Source: CAVRXZ01 sp963773035 | GTDB lineage: Bacteria; Acidobacteriota; Vicinamibacteria; Vicinamibacterales; CAVVIG01 | Direction of reading: 5' to 3' | Assembly (NCBI GenBank): GCA_963773035.1 | Contig: CAVYZX010000026.1 | Location: 62,001 to 126,000, forward strand | DNA length: 64,000 nucleotides | Shown: positions 35,469 through 44,747 of the stretch, one piece after another | Layout: each line of letters starts with the position of its first letter | Numbering within the stretch: position 1 is the stretch's first letter | The notes under the pieces: generated by a model | The model's input: the letters and a program-made list of their open reading frames with translations, nothing else | Told to the model about the DNA's origin: nothing | Databases searched by the model: none | Program-made: the position numbers and the translations under genes

Positions 35469-36404
35469 CTACCGCGATTTGCTGCTTTCCGGCGTTCTCG
35501 TCACGTCGTTCTGAGGCTGCTTGTGGCCCTGTTCCCCAGGAAGAATCGTCGTGGTTTTGCCGTCAGCTCCGAGCACGTCGTTGCTCGTCAAGGCGCAGTC
35601 CCAATAGCGAATCCGATACTCGTAGTCGGCCTTGACGTAAGACATCGCGACGTTCCATGGAGCGGTGAGGCCGACCGAATCGTACATGGTCGCCTGCACG
35701 ACGATGCGGTCGGGCCGGCCGTTCTGGCCTTTGACGCGCTGCCACACCTCGATGCCCTGGAGCTCTGCGCTGTTGTCGGGATACCCACGCAAGTAGTCCG
35801 CAGCCTTGACGGCGGTCGTCCAGACGACGAGCTTGTCGCCGTCCCAGAAACCGATTGAATCACCGAGCCATGTGTGCCCTTCAGGTGTGGCGTGAGGGCT
35901 GCCGTCGGTGTAGACGCGGCGCGTCTCGTTCATGTACTCCTGCATCAGCCATTGCTGTTTCACACCGAGCGCGAATTCCTTGTGATAGGGCTCGACGAGC
36001 CAGCGCGGGTAGGCCGACGGCTCGCAGTGCGTCAGCCGGTCGTAGTAGACCTCGCCGATCTCACGTTCCTGTCTTTGCTTTTCTTCGTAGTTGGCGCGAT
36101 AGGCGGGCGAGAGCGGCGCGTCGACCGGATGGGCCATGCTCATGGTCGCGATGCCCGACTGCCAGATCCCGGACCAGTCCGGAAGCGAGGTGACTGTATG
36201 TTTGGTGCCGCCGTTGGCGTTCTTGAGGAGAGCGTTGTAGTGCTCCTCGGCTGACGCATATCGCGCCGGCGGCTGAACAACCCGTTCACGCTGTTCCGGC
36301 AACGACCCAAGCGCCTCACGTTGCGCGAGCGCACTGGGCATGAACGCGACGGCACAGGATAGACAGAGGCCGGCGAGCGCCAACGACCTGGTGAGAACCC
36401 TCAT
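35469..36404 (-). CDS. Diverged secreted family member (paralogue 10)
   Basis: ATG 36404 follows GGAGG and opens a signal peptide (MRVLTRSLALAGLCLSCAVAFMPSALA). The 311-residue protein keeps LPDWSGIWQ in place of the usual N-terminal motif, then THCEPSAYPRWLVEPY, ETRRVYTDGS, GDSIGFWDGDKLVVWTTAV, and a second cysteine in RYWDCALTSND. It is most like paralogue 12 at 47233, with WDGD instead of WEGD. First gene of the five-gene operon. Function is unknown. Confidence 0.8.
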   Translation of the reverse strand: MRVLTRSLALAGLCLSCAVAFMPSALAQREALGSLPEQRERVVQPPARYASAEEHYNALLKNANGGTKHTVTSLPDWSGIWQSGIATMSMAHPVDAPLSPAYRANYEEKQRQEREIGEVYYDRLTHCEPSAYPRWLVEPYHKEFALGVKQQWLMQEYMNETRRVYTDGSPHATPEGHTWLGDSIGFWDGDKLVVWTTAVKAADYLRGYPDNSAELQGIEVWQRVKGQNGRPDRIVVQATMYDSVGLTAPWNVAMSYVKADYEYRIRYWDCALTSNDVLGADGKTTTILPGEQGHKQPQNDVTRTPESSKSR

Positions 36405-36529
36405 ACAACCTCCGGTTTCAGCGCTAAAGAATAACCAGTCGGTCCACCCCACGCCACTTCCTTCAGTCACGACTCTGGAGCCCCGCTCAAGTCACTACCG
36501 CGGGAATGCGCCGGGACGTTCTAGTCCTG

Positions 36530-36591
36530 TGATGTGATCCGTCTAATATCACCTCATATATATGATGTGTTATATTTACAATCACATCATG
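36530..36591 (+). promoter_or_regulatory. TGATGTG operator-like sites at the regulator start
   Basis: TGATGTG occurs at 36530-36536 and 36563-36569, and its complement CACATCA at 36583-36589, so the last two form an inverted repeat around an AT-rich centre (TTATATTTACAAT). The right half overlaps the probable ATG at 36589. No Shine-Dalgarno sequence is present. This looks like a promoter/operator of a leaderless or short-leader transcript, possibly controlled by the HTH domain of the encoded protein. Confidence 0.5.
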
Positions 36592-37587
36592 CACTCGAGA
36601 ACGGACACGGTGCGAGGCCTCGTCGCACGCCGCGGCGTCGTGGCGAACCGCGACGTGGCCACGGCGCTCGGGGTGTCGCCCGCCACGAGCCACCGCTTGT
36701 TGCGCGCCCTGGTGAAAATCGGGATGCTCCAGCTCCACGGTCGTGGACCCGCGGCCCGCTATCGGCTGCGCCACGTCCGGCGTCGTTTCCCGCTGGCGGG
36801 GCTTGAAGAAGACAGAGTCTGGCGCCAGCTGGCCGGCGACATCGGCCGCATTCGCCCGCTGTCTCCCGACGAGGAACACAGCCTCCAGTACGCCGCCAGC
36901 GAAATCATCAACAATGCCATCGACCATTCCGGGGGCGCCACCGCGGCCATCACCGTCTCCTTCGAAGCCGGCGGCACGACGATCGCTACGATCCGGGACG
37001 ACGGTGTGGGTGTGTTCCGCAAGGTTCGTGCGGATTTCGGCATCGGCACGCCCCAGGAGGCCATCGTGCAGCTCGAGAAAGGCAAGCTCACGAGCGACCC
37101 GTCGCGCCACAGCGGCGAAGGATTGTTCTTCTCCTCGAAAGCCGTCGCACGGTTCCGACTCGAGAGCCAGGGGGTCGCGTGGATCGTCGACAACCTGGTG
37201 GGCGACAGCGCGGTAGGTGCGAGCGCAGTACGGAAGGGCACGCAGGTCGTGCTCACCGTGATTCACGGACGTACGCCCCGCCTGGAAGATGTGTTCCGCG
37301 TCTACACCGATCCCGACGTCCTCCGTTTCACGCGCACGCGGAGCACAATCAAGCTCGGCACGATCGGCGCGACTCTGATGTCGCGCTCGGAGGCACGGCG
37401 TGTCGTCCAGCGACTCACCGAGTTCACCCACGCAGTGCTCGACTTCTCCGGCGTCGATGTCGTCGGGCAAGGTTTCTGCGACGAGGTCTTCCGCGTGTTC
37501 GCACGCACGCACCCCGAGGTGACGCTTGAGCCCGTCGGAATGAACGACGCGGTGGCGTTCATGGTGGCGCGGGCGCGGGCGGCGTGA
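36589..37587 (+). CDS. HTH / histidine-kinase-type ATPase / STAS-like (DUF4325) regulator
   Basis: I prefer ATG 36589 over 36562, because the latter would put the operator-like repeat inside the gene. The 332-residue protein has three parts. First is an N-terminal winged-helix-like domain (RDVATALGVSPATSHRLLRALVKIGML). A GHKL ATPase domain follows (about 75-185; SEIINNAIDHSGG, IRDDGVGVF, HSGEGLFF). A C-terminal DUF4325 STAS-like domain ends it (AVLDFSGVDVVGQGFCDEVF). There is no phospho-acceptor histidine domain. The layout recalls anti-sigma-factor/STAS switching, with ATP hydrolysis inferred. It probably regulates itself or the next gene (ThDP enzyme, 80 bp downstream). Confidence 0.82.
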   Translation: MHSRTDTVRGLVARRGVVANRDVATALGVSPATSHRLLRALVKIGMLQLHGRGPAARYRLRHVRRRFPLAGLEEDRVWRQLAGDIGRIRPLSPDEEHSLQYAASEIINNAIDHSGGATAAITVSFEAGGTTIATIRDDGVGVFRKVRADFGIGTPQEAIVQLEKGKLTSDPSRHSGEGLFFSSKAVARFRLESQGVAWIVDNLVGDSAVGASAVRKGTQVVLTVIHGRTPRLEDVFRVYTDPDVLRFTRTRSTIKLGTIGATLMSRSEARRVVQRLTEFTHAVLDFSGVDVVGQGFCDEVFRVFARTHPEVTLEPVGMNDAVAFMVARARAA

Positions 37588-37667
37588 CACGTCACTTGCA
37601 TTCTCGGCGGTTCTCAGGCGAAGCTGTCCCTGCGATTCGGGCCGCGGGCAACGGAGGCTGGTGAACA

Positions 37668-39611
37668 ATGGCCAAACCTACCGACAACGGAGTCGATCGT
37701 CGAGTGTTCATCAGACAGGCGGCCACGGGAGCTGCCGCGCTGACATCGACCTCTGCGATCGCCGGCGGCCGGCCCGATGACTCTCAAGCTCCTGCTGCGG
37801 ACACGACGGGAGCAGCTCAGGGCGGGGCGCCACGCGAAGCGGAAGTCTTGACCCAGAGCTCGAGCGGCTCCGACTACATGGTGGATGTCCTCAAGTCGCT
37901 CGGCCTCGACTACGTCTGCGCCAACCCCGGATCGTCGTTCCGCGGCCTGCACGAGTCGGTGGTCAACCACGGTGGGAATACGAGTCCCGAGTTCATCACC
38001 TGTTGTCACGAAGAGTCGTCAGTAGCGATGGCGCACGGCTACTTCAAGGTCGAAGGAAAACCGCTCGGCGTCTTCGCGCACGGCACCGTCGGCCTGCAGC
38101 ACGCGTCGATGGCGATCTACAACGCGTACTGCGATCGAGTTCCGGTCTACATCGTGCTCGGCAACACGCTCGACGCGACGATGCGGCAGCCGGGCTTCGA
38201 GTGGTTGCACAGCGTGCAGGACGCGGCCGCGATGGTGCGCGACTACACGAAATGGGACGACACGCCAGCCTCGTTGCAGCACTTCGGCGAGTCGGCGGTT
38301 CGCGCCTACAAGATCGCGATGACGCCGCCGTACGGACCGGTCGTGATCGTCGCCGACACCGAGCTGCAGGAGAGGCCGCCAGCGGAAGAATCGACGCTGC
38401 GAGTGCCGAAGCTGACGCTCGCCGCACCGCCACAGGGCGATTCCGGCGCCGTCGCGGAAGTGGCGCGCCTGCTCGTCGCTGCCGAGAATCCGGTGCTCGT
38501 TGCCGACAAGATGGCGCGCACTGCCGCAGGGCTGCAACACCTGATCGAGCTTGCGGAGCTGTTGCAGGCGGCCGTCATCAGCCAGAACGGCCGCATGAAT
38601 TTTCCGTCCCAGCACCCGCTGAACCACTCGATGCGGAGTGAAGCGGCAGTCGGTGATGGCGACATGATCCTCGCCCTCGAGGCCGCCAACTTCTTCGGCG
38701 CCCTCCACGGCTTCCGCGATCAGCTGCACCGCACCTTCCGGCCGCTTACGAAGAGTGGAGTCAAGCTGGCCAGCATCACCGCCGGTGATCTTTACCTGAA
38801 GGCCAATTACCAGGACTTTCAACGCTACCCCGAGGTGGACGTCGCAATCGCCGCCGATGCGGAAGCGACACTCCCTTCCTTGATCGAAGCGGTCAAACGG
38901 CTGATCACCGACGACCGCCGCCGGGCGTTCCAGGAACGAGGAGCACGGCTGGCCGCCGCCAGCCAGGCGTCGTTCGAACGCGCGCGCACCGACGCCTCGT
39001 ACGGATGGGACGCCAGCCCGATCAGCACGGCACGCGCGGCCGCGGAGCTGTGGGCGCAGATTCGCACCGAGGACTGGGCGCTCGTGTCGGCCTCGGTTGG
39101 TCCGTCGGCCGCCGGCTGGGCCGGGTGGCCGCAGCGGTTGTGGAAGTTCGAGAAGCACTACCACCACATCGGCAGCACGGGCGCCGCCGGCATCGGCTAC
39201 GGCGCACCGGCCACCGTGGGAGCGGCGTTGGCGAACCGCAAGTACGGCCGGTTGTCGGTGAGCATTCAGAACGACGGCGATCTCATGTACGGCCCGGGCG
39301 CGCTCTGGACCGCCGCTCATCACCGAATCCCGCTGCTGATCGTCATGAACAACAACCGGGCGTATCACGAGGAAGTGATGCACCTGCAGCGGATGGCCGG
39401 CCGCCGCAGCCGAGGGATCGATCGTGCGGGCCTCGGGACGACGATGGAGAACCCGACGATCGATTTCGCAAAACTCGCGCAGAGTCTTGGCGTTTACGCC
39501 GAGGGACCGGTATCGAACCCGCGCGATCTCGGACCGGCCATCAAACGTGCGCTCGACGTCGTGAAGCGCGGGGAGCCAGCGCTGGTAGACGCGGTGATGC
39601 AGCCTCGGTAA
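37668..39611 (+). CDS. Tat-exported thiamine-diphosphate-dependent enzyme (acetolactate-synthase-like)
   Basis: GGAGG precedes ATG 37668. The 647-residue protein opens with a twin-arginine signal (DRRVFIRQAATGAAAL), then the three domains of ThDP decarboxylase/synthase enzymes. The cofactor-activating glutamate lies in CHEESSVAMAHGYFKV, and the diphosphate/metal motif NDGDLMYGPG...MNNNRA is near the C-terminus. Such enzymes make or cleave 2-keto acids in the cytoplasm, so export is unusual; FAD-binding residues in the middle domain are not evident. Substrate unknown. It may share transcription with the upstream regulator. Confidence 0.85.
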   Translation: MAKPTDNGVDRRVFIRQAATGAAALTSTSAIAGGRPDDSQAPAADTTGAAQGGAPREAEVLTQSSSGSDYMVDVLKSLGLDYVCANPGSSFRGLHESVVNHGGNTSPEFITCCHEESSVAMAHGYFKVEGKPLGVFAHGTVGLQHASMAIYNAYCDRVPVYIVLGNTLDATMRQPGFEWLHSVQDAAAMVRDYTKWDDTPASLQHFGESAVRAYKIAMTPPYGPVVIVADTELQERPPAEESTLRVPKLTLAAPPQGDSGAVAEVARLLVAAENPVLVADKMARTAAGLQHLIELAELLQAAVISQNGRMNFPSQHPLNHSMRSEAAVGDGDMILALEAANFFGALHGFRDQLHRTFRPLTKSGVKLASITAGDLYLKANYQDFQRYPEVDVAIAADAEATLPSLIEAVKRLITDDRRRAFQERGARLAAASQASFERARTDASYGWDASPISTARAAAELWAQIRTEDWALVSASVGPSAAGWAGWPQRLWKFEKHYHHIGSTGAAGIGYGAPATVGAALANRKYGRLSVSIQNDGDLMYGPGALWTAAHHRIPLLIVMNNNRAYHEEVMHLQRMAGRRSRGIDRAGLGTTMENPTIDFAKLAQSLGVYAEGPVSNPRDLGPAIKRALDVVKRGEPALVDAVMQPR

Positions 39612-39621
39612 GAACCCCCTG

Positions 39622-40662
39622 CTAGCGGCTCGATTCCTTCTCTTGTGCGCGTGCGCCGGTCAGGATTCCCTCGAGGCCGGTATTGTCTTCATGACACGCG
39701 TATTCGTAAATCTGTTCGCTCGTGTGCTTCAACGGAATCATCACGGTCCACGGCCTCACCCAAGTGGCCGGATCGTCGAACGTCACTTCGTACTTGATCG
39801 TGTCCGCCGCCACTCGGGTGAGACGCTCCGTGACATGCAGGTTTTCAGTCGACCCCATGAGGCGACTCTTGGGTGAGTAGTTCTTCGTGTCGATGACGAG
39901 CGTGTCGCCCTCCCAGTGTCCCCGTGAGTCGCCCAGCCATTGCTGGATGTTCGAACCGACGTGCGGCCGGTTGTCGAGCGGAATGATCCGCGAGTCGTGA
40001 ATCGTCTCCATCGTGATCACGACATGGTCGCGGGTCTGCTGGATCTGATAGTAGCTGTTGTAGCCGGCACCAAGGCGCGGGGAGCCGAACGTGATGCAGC
40101 GCTCGGACAGGCTGCGATCTTCCCACGAGTCTGCGAGCGGACTGTCGAAGCTTGGCGCGGGTCTGGCGGCAGCACGTCGCTGCGCTTCCGGGGTGAGCGC
40201 AGGAATCCGACCGTCGGCCGGGTCGGTAATCAGCGACGTGCGGTTGTCGAATTCTCGTTCGACCAACCAGAAATGATTGTAGTCGCCGGTGCGGCCGTCG
40301 ACCGAGGTGAACGATTTCGCGCGCTCGAGCGCAGCTTCGAACACGCTGTCACCGAACGCGGCGTCGCCATCGCCGCTGAAGAGCTCGGCGGCAGCGGCCT
40401 TCACGGCTGCCAGCTCCTCGGGCGTCAGCACCGCCTTGCCGGCAAGCGACGGTGGCCGTTGCAGCGGCGTCGCCACGTTGTTCCCCCAGACGCCCTGCAG
40501 ATCGGGCTGACCATCGACGGTACGAGAAACCGTCCACCGGCCGTCCTTTGCAGCAGGCGCCTTGCTTGTCGATTGCGCCAGGACCGAAGGCGATATCCAC
40601 GTCAACGGGCCCGCACCGAACACTGTCAATGTTGCGATGATTACGACGTGTTGTCGGCTCAT
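39622..40662 (-). CDS. Secreted GxPDLxGxW / GHWEGDTLVI family protein (paralogue 11)
   Basis: AAGGAG precedes ATG 40662. The 346-residue product has a signal peptide (cleaved near VLAQ), SRTVDGQPDLQGVW, LQRPPSLAGKAVLT, SLITDPADGRIPALTPEAQ, SERCITFG, IIPLDNRPHVG, GDSRGHWEGDTLVIDTKNY, TERLTRVA, DPATWVRPW and YEYACHEDNTGLEGIL. It is a core member of the family. It lies 68 bp after the VOC protein gene and may share a transcript; it is convergent with the ThDP enzyme gene, whose stop is 10 bp away. Confidence 0.85.
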   Translation of the reverse strand: MSRQHVVIIATLTVFGAGPLTWISPSVLAQSTSKAPAAKDGRWTVSRTVDGQPDLQGVWGNNVATPLQRPPSLAGKAVLTPEELAAVKAAAAELFSGDGDAAFGDSVFEAALERAKSFTSVDGRTGDYNHFWLVEREFDNRTSLITDPADGRIPALTPEAQRRAAARPAPSFDSPLADSWEDRSLSERCITFGSPRLGAGYNSYYQIQQTRDHVVITMETIHDSRIIPLDNRPHVGSNIQQWLGDSRGHWEGDTLVIDTKNYSPKSRLMGSTENLHVTERLTRVAADTIKYEVTFDDPATWVRPWTVMIPLKHTSEQIYEYACHEDNTGLEGILTGARAQEKESSR

Positions 40663-40730
40663 GTGAAGCTCCTTGCTTCTCACCTCACAGAAAGCGCTCG
40701 TCTTGTCGCCCCATCTGGTTTGGTTGCAAA

Positions 40731-41540
40731 TCAAGGGGTGGCGATGGGCGTGGTCGCCATGCCTTCTGTGATCTCGATCTCAGTGCCCCACGGGTCGGTG
40801 ATGTAGACGATTCGGAGACCCGATGCGTTGGCGCTGTTGCGGATGGCGGCATCGGTTTTGATGCCCGCTGCCTGCAACTTAGCGACGAAGGCATCGATGT
40901 TCTTCACCTCGAATCCGATGTGATCGACCGAGCGGCCCTTTGTCGGAGCCTGGGCCGTTTCCGCTTTGGCCATCGCGATTTCCGTGCCCGGCACGTTGGC
41001 CGTCTCGAACGGACCTCGCTTCCCTGCCACGGCGCCAAAGGTCTGCACGTACCACTTCTGTGCTTCCAGCGGATCCGGAACGCTCAGATGAATATGGTGC
41101 ATTTGAATCGGTGCAGAAATCGATGTGTTTTCGTAGATCTCAATCCGGACATTGTCGGGGCCCGTCAGAAATCCCTGACCGACCTGCGGGTTGTTCGCTG
41201 GTTCCCACGTCAAGCCGGCCGCCTTCCATTTGGCGACCGAACCGGCAAAGTCTCTGACGTAGAAGCCGAAGTGATTCATCGTCGATCCAACCGTCCCTCC
41301 GGTGGGATCCTGTTTCCGAAGCAGGATGTAGATGCCTGGAAACTGGACCATCGTGAGCTTCTCGCGCTGCACGATGATGCCGCCGACGGTCGTCCAGAAA
41401 CGCGACTGGACGTCCACATCAGTCGCATTGAGGTGGATGTGTCCGATGGCTGCGCCGGCGGCGTTGGGCGGCGCGAGTTGGGCGAACGCGGGCGTCGGAA
41501 TGAGTGCGGCAAGAGCGAGCAGGAGAAGAGGTGTCTTCAT
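40731..41540 (-). CDS. Secreted VOC-family (glyoxalase-like) protein
   Basis: The ATG at 41540 opens a signal peptide (MKTPLLLLALAALIPTPAFAQ). The 269-residue product has two glyoxalase/bleomycin-resistance-type halves: GHIHLNATDVDVQSRFWTTVGG... and HHIHLSVPDPLEAQKWYVQTFGA, ending DHIGFEVKNIDAF and YITDPWGTEIEITEG. His and Glu residues at the usual metal positions are present (GHIHL, EIYEN, HIHLS, EIEITE). Members act as dioxygenases, lyases or binding proteins; substrate unknown. Paralogue 11 follows by 68 bp. Confidence 0.85.
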   Translation of the reverse strand: MKTPLLLLALAALIPTPAFAQLAPPNAAGAAIGHIHLNATDVDVQSRFWTTVGGIIVQREKLTMVQFPGIYILLRKQDPTGGTVGSTMNHFGFYVRDFAGSVAKWKAAGLTWEPANNPQVGQGFLTGPDNVRIEIYENTSISAPIQMHHIHLSVPDPLEAQKWYVQTFGAVAGKRGPFETANVPGTEIAMAKAETAQAPTKGRSVDHIGFEVKNIDAFVAKLQAAGIKTDAAIRNSANASGLRIVYITDPWGTEIEITEGMATTPIATP

Positions 41541-41633
41541 AGCGGTCTACTCTATCAGCTTGAGAAGTGACGTGAGCATCGAGTCTTGCCGGAGCGACAC
41601 GAAGGTCGTATGCTCCAAGCGGTCTCAGCGAAA

Positions 41634-42041
41634 ATGATGCGCTCAGCGATTGTCGTCTCCGTGCTTGTCTGCAGCATCGCCACTCCGCGTGCTGAAGCCG
41701 GTCAGCAGACAGCCGCGCCAACGGGTCAGGCAAGTGGCGCAGCACAATCCACCGCGGCCACAAGTACCGGCAACGCTGACGCAGGTCGCGACACGTATGT
41801 GAAGAAAGGTTGCCATGCGTGCCACGGTCGCGAAGGCCAGGGCTCGCCGACCGCCGGATCGCGGCTCGGACCGAATCCCACGGCGCTCGCGGCATTCACG
41901 CGCTACGTCCGCGCGCCGCGCGGAACGATGCCGCCGTACACCGAAAAGGTGCTATCGGACCGAGAGCTGGCAGACATCCACGCGTTTCTGCAGGCGAGGC
42001 CGCGTCCTGTGTCGATCGACAGCGTCCTGCCGCCCAAGTAG
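41634..42041 (+). CDS. Small secreted cytochrome c
   Basis: I start at ATG 41634 for the signal peptide (MMRSAIVVSVLVCSIATPRAEA); the ribosome-binding site is weak and a second ATG follows at once. The 135-residue protein has one haem-attachment motif CHACH (KKGCHACHG) and a likely axial methionine in GTMPPYTEK. An Ala/Ser/Thr/Gln-rich linker precedes the domain. It should transfer electrons in the periplasm. Its partner is not obvious; the Tat-type enzymes nearby are candidates. It lies just before the kinase gene. Confidence 0.85.
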   Translation: MMRSAIVVSVLVCSIATPRAEAGQQTAAPTGQASGAAQSTAATSTGNADAGRDTYVKKGCHACHGREGQGSPTAGSRLGPNPTALAAFTRYVRAPRGTMPPYTEKVLSDRELADIHAFLQARPRPVSIDSVLPPK

Positions 42042-42086
42042 GCGCGGCGGCCCTCCGTCTGGCTATACTTTGCCCGGCCCCAACAG

Positions 42087-44738
42087 ATGGCGCTGCAGCC
42101 CGGCACTCGCCTCGAATCCTATGAAGTCGTCGCCGCGCTTGGCGCTGGCGGCATGGGAGAGGTGTATCGCGCCCGCGACTGCACCCTCAACCGCGACGTT
42201 GCGCTGAAGATTCTGCCGGAGCTGTTTGCCAGCGACCCGGATCGGCTGGCGCGCTTCACGCGCGAGGCGCAGATGCTGGCCGCTCTCAATCACCCAAACA
42301 TCGCGCAGATCTATGGAGTGGTCGAGAGCCCACCGATTGCAGGACGCGCCATGACCCGCGCGCTCGTCATGGAGTTGGTCGAGGGCGAGGATCTCGCCCA
42401 GCGCCTCGTCCGCGGTCCTATCCCCGTCAAAGAGGCCTTGACCATCGCGCAACAGGTCGTTGACGCGCTCGATACCGCGCACGAGCGAGGCATCGTTCAC
42501 CGCGACCTGAAGCCCGCCAATATCAAGGTCGCTCCGGCCGGAACGGTGAAGATTCTCGATTTTGGGCTGGCCAAGAAGTGGGAGCCGGCACAGGAGACGA
42601 CGTCGGGCCTCTCTAACACACCGACAGCGTTCGACATCACCGTGTCCGGGGCGATCCTGGGCACCCCTGCCTACATGTCGCCGGAGCAGGCACGTGGCAA
42701 GCCGGCCGACCGTGCCGCGGACGTCTGGGCCTTTGCGTGCCTGCTGTACGAGATGCTCACGGGCATCAAAGCTTTCAGCGGAGAGACGGCCACCGACACT
42801 CTTGCTGCCATCGTGACAGCCGAACCTGACTGGGGCGCTCTGCGGAGTGATGTCCCACCCTCGATCCAGCGTCTGTTGCGCCGGTGTCTCGCAAAGGATC
42901 GTCGTCTTCGCCTGCGCGACGCGGGAGCCGTGCTGCTGGAATTGACTGAAGTTCCCCTGGACAGAACCACTCCGCTGGCGACACCCGCGCGCGAGCGATG
43001 GGCATGGATCGGAGTGACCGCCCTTCTTGCTTCAGCGGCCCTCGGGACGCTGATGTTCGCACGTCGTCCCGCGGCCGCGGCGCCAGAACTTCGCGTTGAG
43101 ATCAGCACACCACCGACCGAAGACGAGCTGTCGCTAGCCCTGTCTGCGGACGGGCAGAAGATTGTGTTTGCGGCGGCGGCGGCCGGCGGTGAGTCGCAAC
43201 TCTGGCTGCGATCGCTTGACTCGAGCGCGGCTCGACCCCTCAGCGGGACTAATGGGGCCACCTATCCGTTCTGGTCGCCAGACGGACGAGCCGTCGCATT
43301 CTTCGCAGACAACAAGATCAAGCGGATTGACGTCGCCGGTGGGCCGCCCCAGACACTGGTCAGTACGTCCCCCGGCCGCGGCGGCGCATGGAATACCTCG
43401 GGTGTGATCGTGTTTGCCGCAACAGACGGCCCTCTCCGTCGTGTGTCCGAGAAGGGGGGCGAATCGACGCCGCTGACTCGCGTGGAAACGCCGCAACAAC
43501 TGAATCACCGGTTCCCGCAGTTCCTGCCTGACGGGCAACATTTCCTGTTCTACGTGCGCGGTGCTCCTGAAGTACAGGGCATTTACGTCGCCTCGCTGGA
43601 CGGAGCGCCGATGCGGCGACTGCTCGATGCCGATCCAGCAACCCCATACTACACAGCGCGTCATTTGCTCTTCATCAGGCAGGGCGCGCTGCTCGCGCAG
43701 CCATTCGACGTGGATCGGCTCGAGCTCAACGGCAGCCCGTTTCCGGTCGCCGAACCAATCGCAGTCGATCCGGTCGGCCTCGGCGCGCCTCTTTCGGTGG
43801 CGGCGGCGGGCTCGCTCGCTTTTCGGCCGACCGTGGGCGGCCGGCGGCACCAACTGATCTGGTTCGATCGCAAGGGGCACGAGATCAGCACGGTCGGAAA
43901 CCCCGACACCGCAACTCCTCTTCATCCCGAGCTCTCCTCTGACGGCCGGCGTGTGGCGATCTCACGAAGCGTCAACGGGAACGTGGATATCTGGCTGCTC
44001 GAGACAGATCGGGGCCTCTTGAATCCCTTGACGTTCGACGCAGCCGTTGACGACTTTCCACTTTGGTCCCCAGACGGCCATCAAATCGTGTTCACCTCGA
44101 ACCGGAAGGGCGCCTTCGATCTCTACCGTAAGGCGACCAACGGAGAGGATGGCGAAGATCTGCTTCTGTCCGCTCCCAACTTCAAAAGTGCCACTGACTG
44201 GTCTCGAGACGGTCGCTTCATCCTCTTCCGCATGACCAGCCCGGAAACAGGTTACGACCTGTGGGCCCTGCCGATCGGCGGCGACAACAAACCGATCCCG
44301 ATCGCTCGAACCAATGCTGAAGAGCGCGACGGTCAGTTTTCGCCGGACGGCAAGTGGATCGCATACCAGTCGAACGAGTCGGGCCGCTTCGAGATCTACC
44401 TACAGGCGTTTCCAGGACCAGGGACCAAGTCGCGGATTTCGACAAACGGCGGCGCGCAGGTCCGCTGGCGGCAGGATTCCAGGGAACTGTTCTACGTTGC
44501 GCTGGACGGACAGTTGATGGCAGTGCCGATCCGTCTCGACTCAAACAGTCAGACCGTCGAGGCAGGGGCTCCGACCGCACTGTTCCGGACGCGTGGGGTT
44601 GGAGGAGCTGTGCGAGGCGTAAACCGCCAGCAATACGTCGTGTCCCCGGACGGCCAACGGTTCCTGATCAATGCGCTCTCAGAGGAAAGCGTCGTTGCTC
44701 CAATCACGCTCATCCTCAACTGGAGGCCGGGCCGGTGA
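42087..44738 (+). CDS. Ser/Thr protein kinase with transmembrane segment and TolB/PD40-like propeller
   Basis: The 883-residue protein has an N-terminal kinase domain with glycine loop GAGGMG (residues 20-24 region), Lys41, HRDLKPAN at 138-145, DFG at 158-160 and SPE at 198-200. A membrane helix follows (WIGVTALLASAALGTLMFA, about 308-326), then a long beta-propeller with PD40-type repeats (PFWSPDGRAVAFF, PLWSPDGHQIVFTSN, QFSPDGKWIAYQSN). All catalytic residues are present, so the kinase should be active, with the propeller sensing or binding outside the membrane. The architecture is typical of Acidobacteria. TATACT lies 18 bp before the start; no Shine-Dalgarno sequence is seen. Confidence 0.92.
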   Translation: MALQPGTRLESYEVVAALGAGGMGEVYRARDCTLNRDVALKILPELFASDPDRLARFTREAQMLAALNHPNIAQIYGVVESPPIAGRAMTRALVMELVEGEDLAQRLVRGPIPVKEALTIAQQVVDALDTAHERGIVHRDLKPANIKVAPAGTVKILDFGLAKKWEPAQETTSGLSNTPTAFDITVSGAILGTPAYMSPEQARGKPADRAADVWAFACLLYEMLTGIKAFSGETATDTLAAIVTAEPDWGALRSDVPPSIQRLLRRCLAKDRRLRLRDAGAVLLELTEVPLDRTTPLATPARERWAWIGVTALLASAALGTLMFARRPAAAAPELRVEISTPPTEDELSLALSADGQKIVFAAAAAGGESQLWLRSLDSSAARPLSGTNGATYPFWSPDGRAVAFFADNKIKRIDVAGGPPQTLVSTSPGRGGAWNTSGVIVFAATDGPLRRVSEKGGESTPLTRVETPQQLNHRFPQFLPDGQHFLFYVRGAPEVQGIYVASLDGAPMRRLLDADPATPYYTARHLLFIRQGALLAQPFDVDRLELNGSPFPVAEPIAVDPVGLGAPLSVAAAGSLAFRPTVGGRRHQLIWFDRKGHEISTVGNPDTATPLHPELSSDGRRVAISRSVNGNVDIWLLETDRGLLNPLTFDAAVDDFPLWSPDGHQIVFTSNRKGAFDLYRKATNGEDGEDLLLSAPNFKSATDWSRDGRFILFRMTSPETGYDLWALPIGGDNKPIPIARTNAEERDGQFSPDGKWIAYQSNESGRFEIYLQAFPGPGTKSRISTNGGAQVRWRQDSRELFYVALDGQLMAVPIRLDSNSQTVEAGAPTALFRTRGVGGAVRGVNRQQYVVSPDGQRFLINALSEESVVAPITLILNWRPGR

Positions 44739-44747
44739 TGCGACCCT

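Noticed and set aside
42064..42069. TATACT as promoter of the kinase gene
   Set aside because: The position gives a very short leader but no -35 box was found, so it is mentioned only with the gene.
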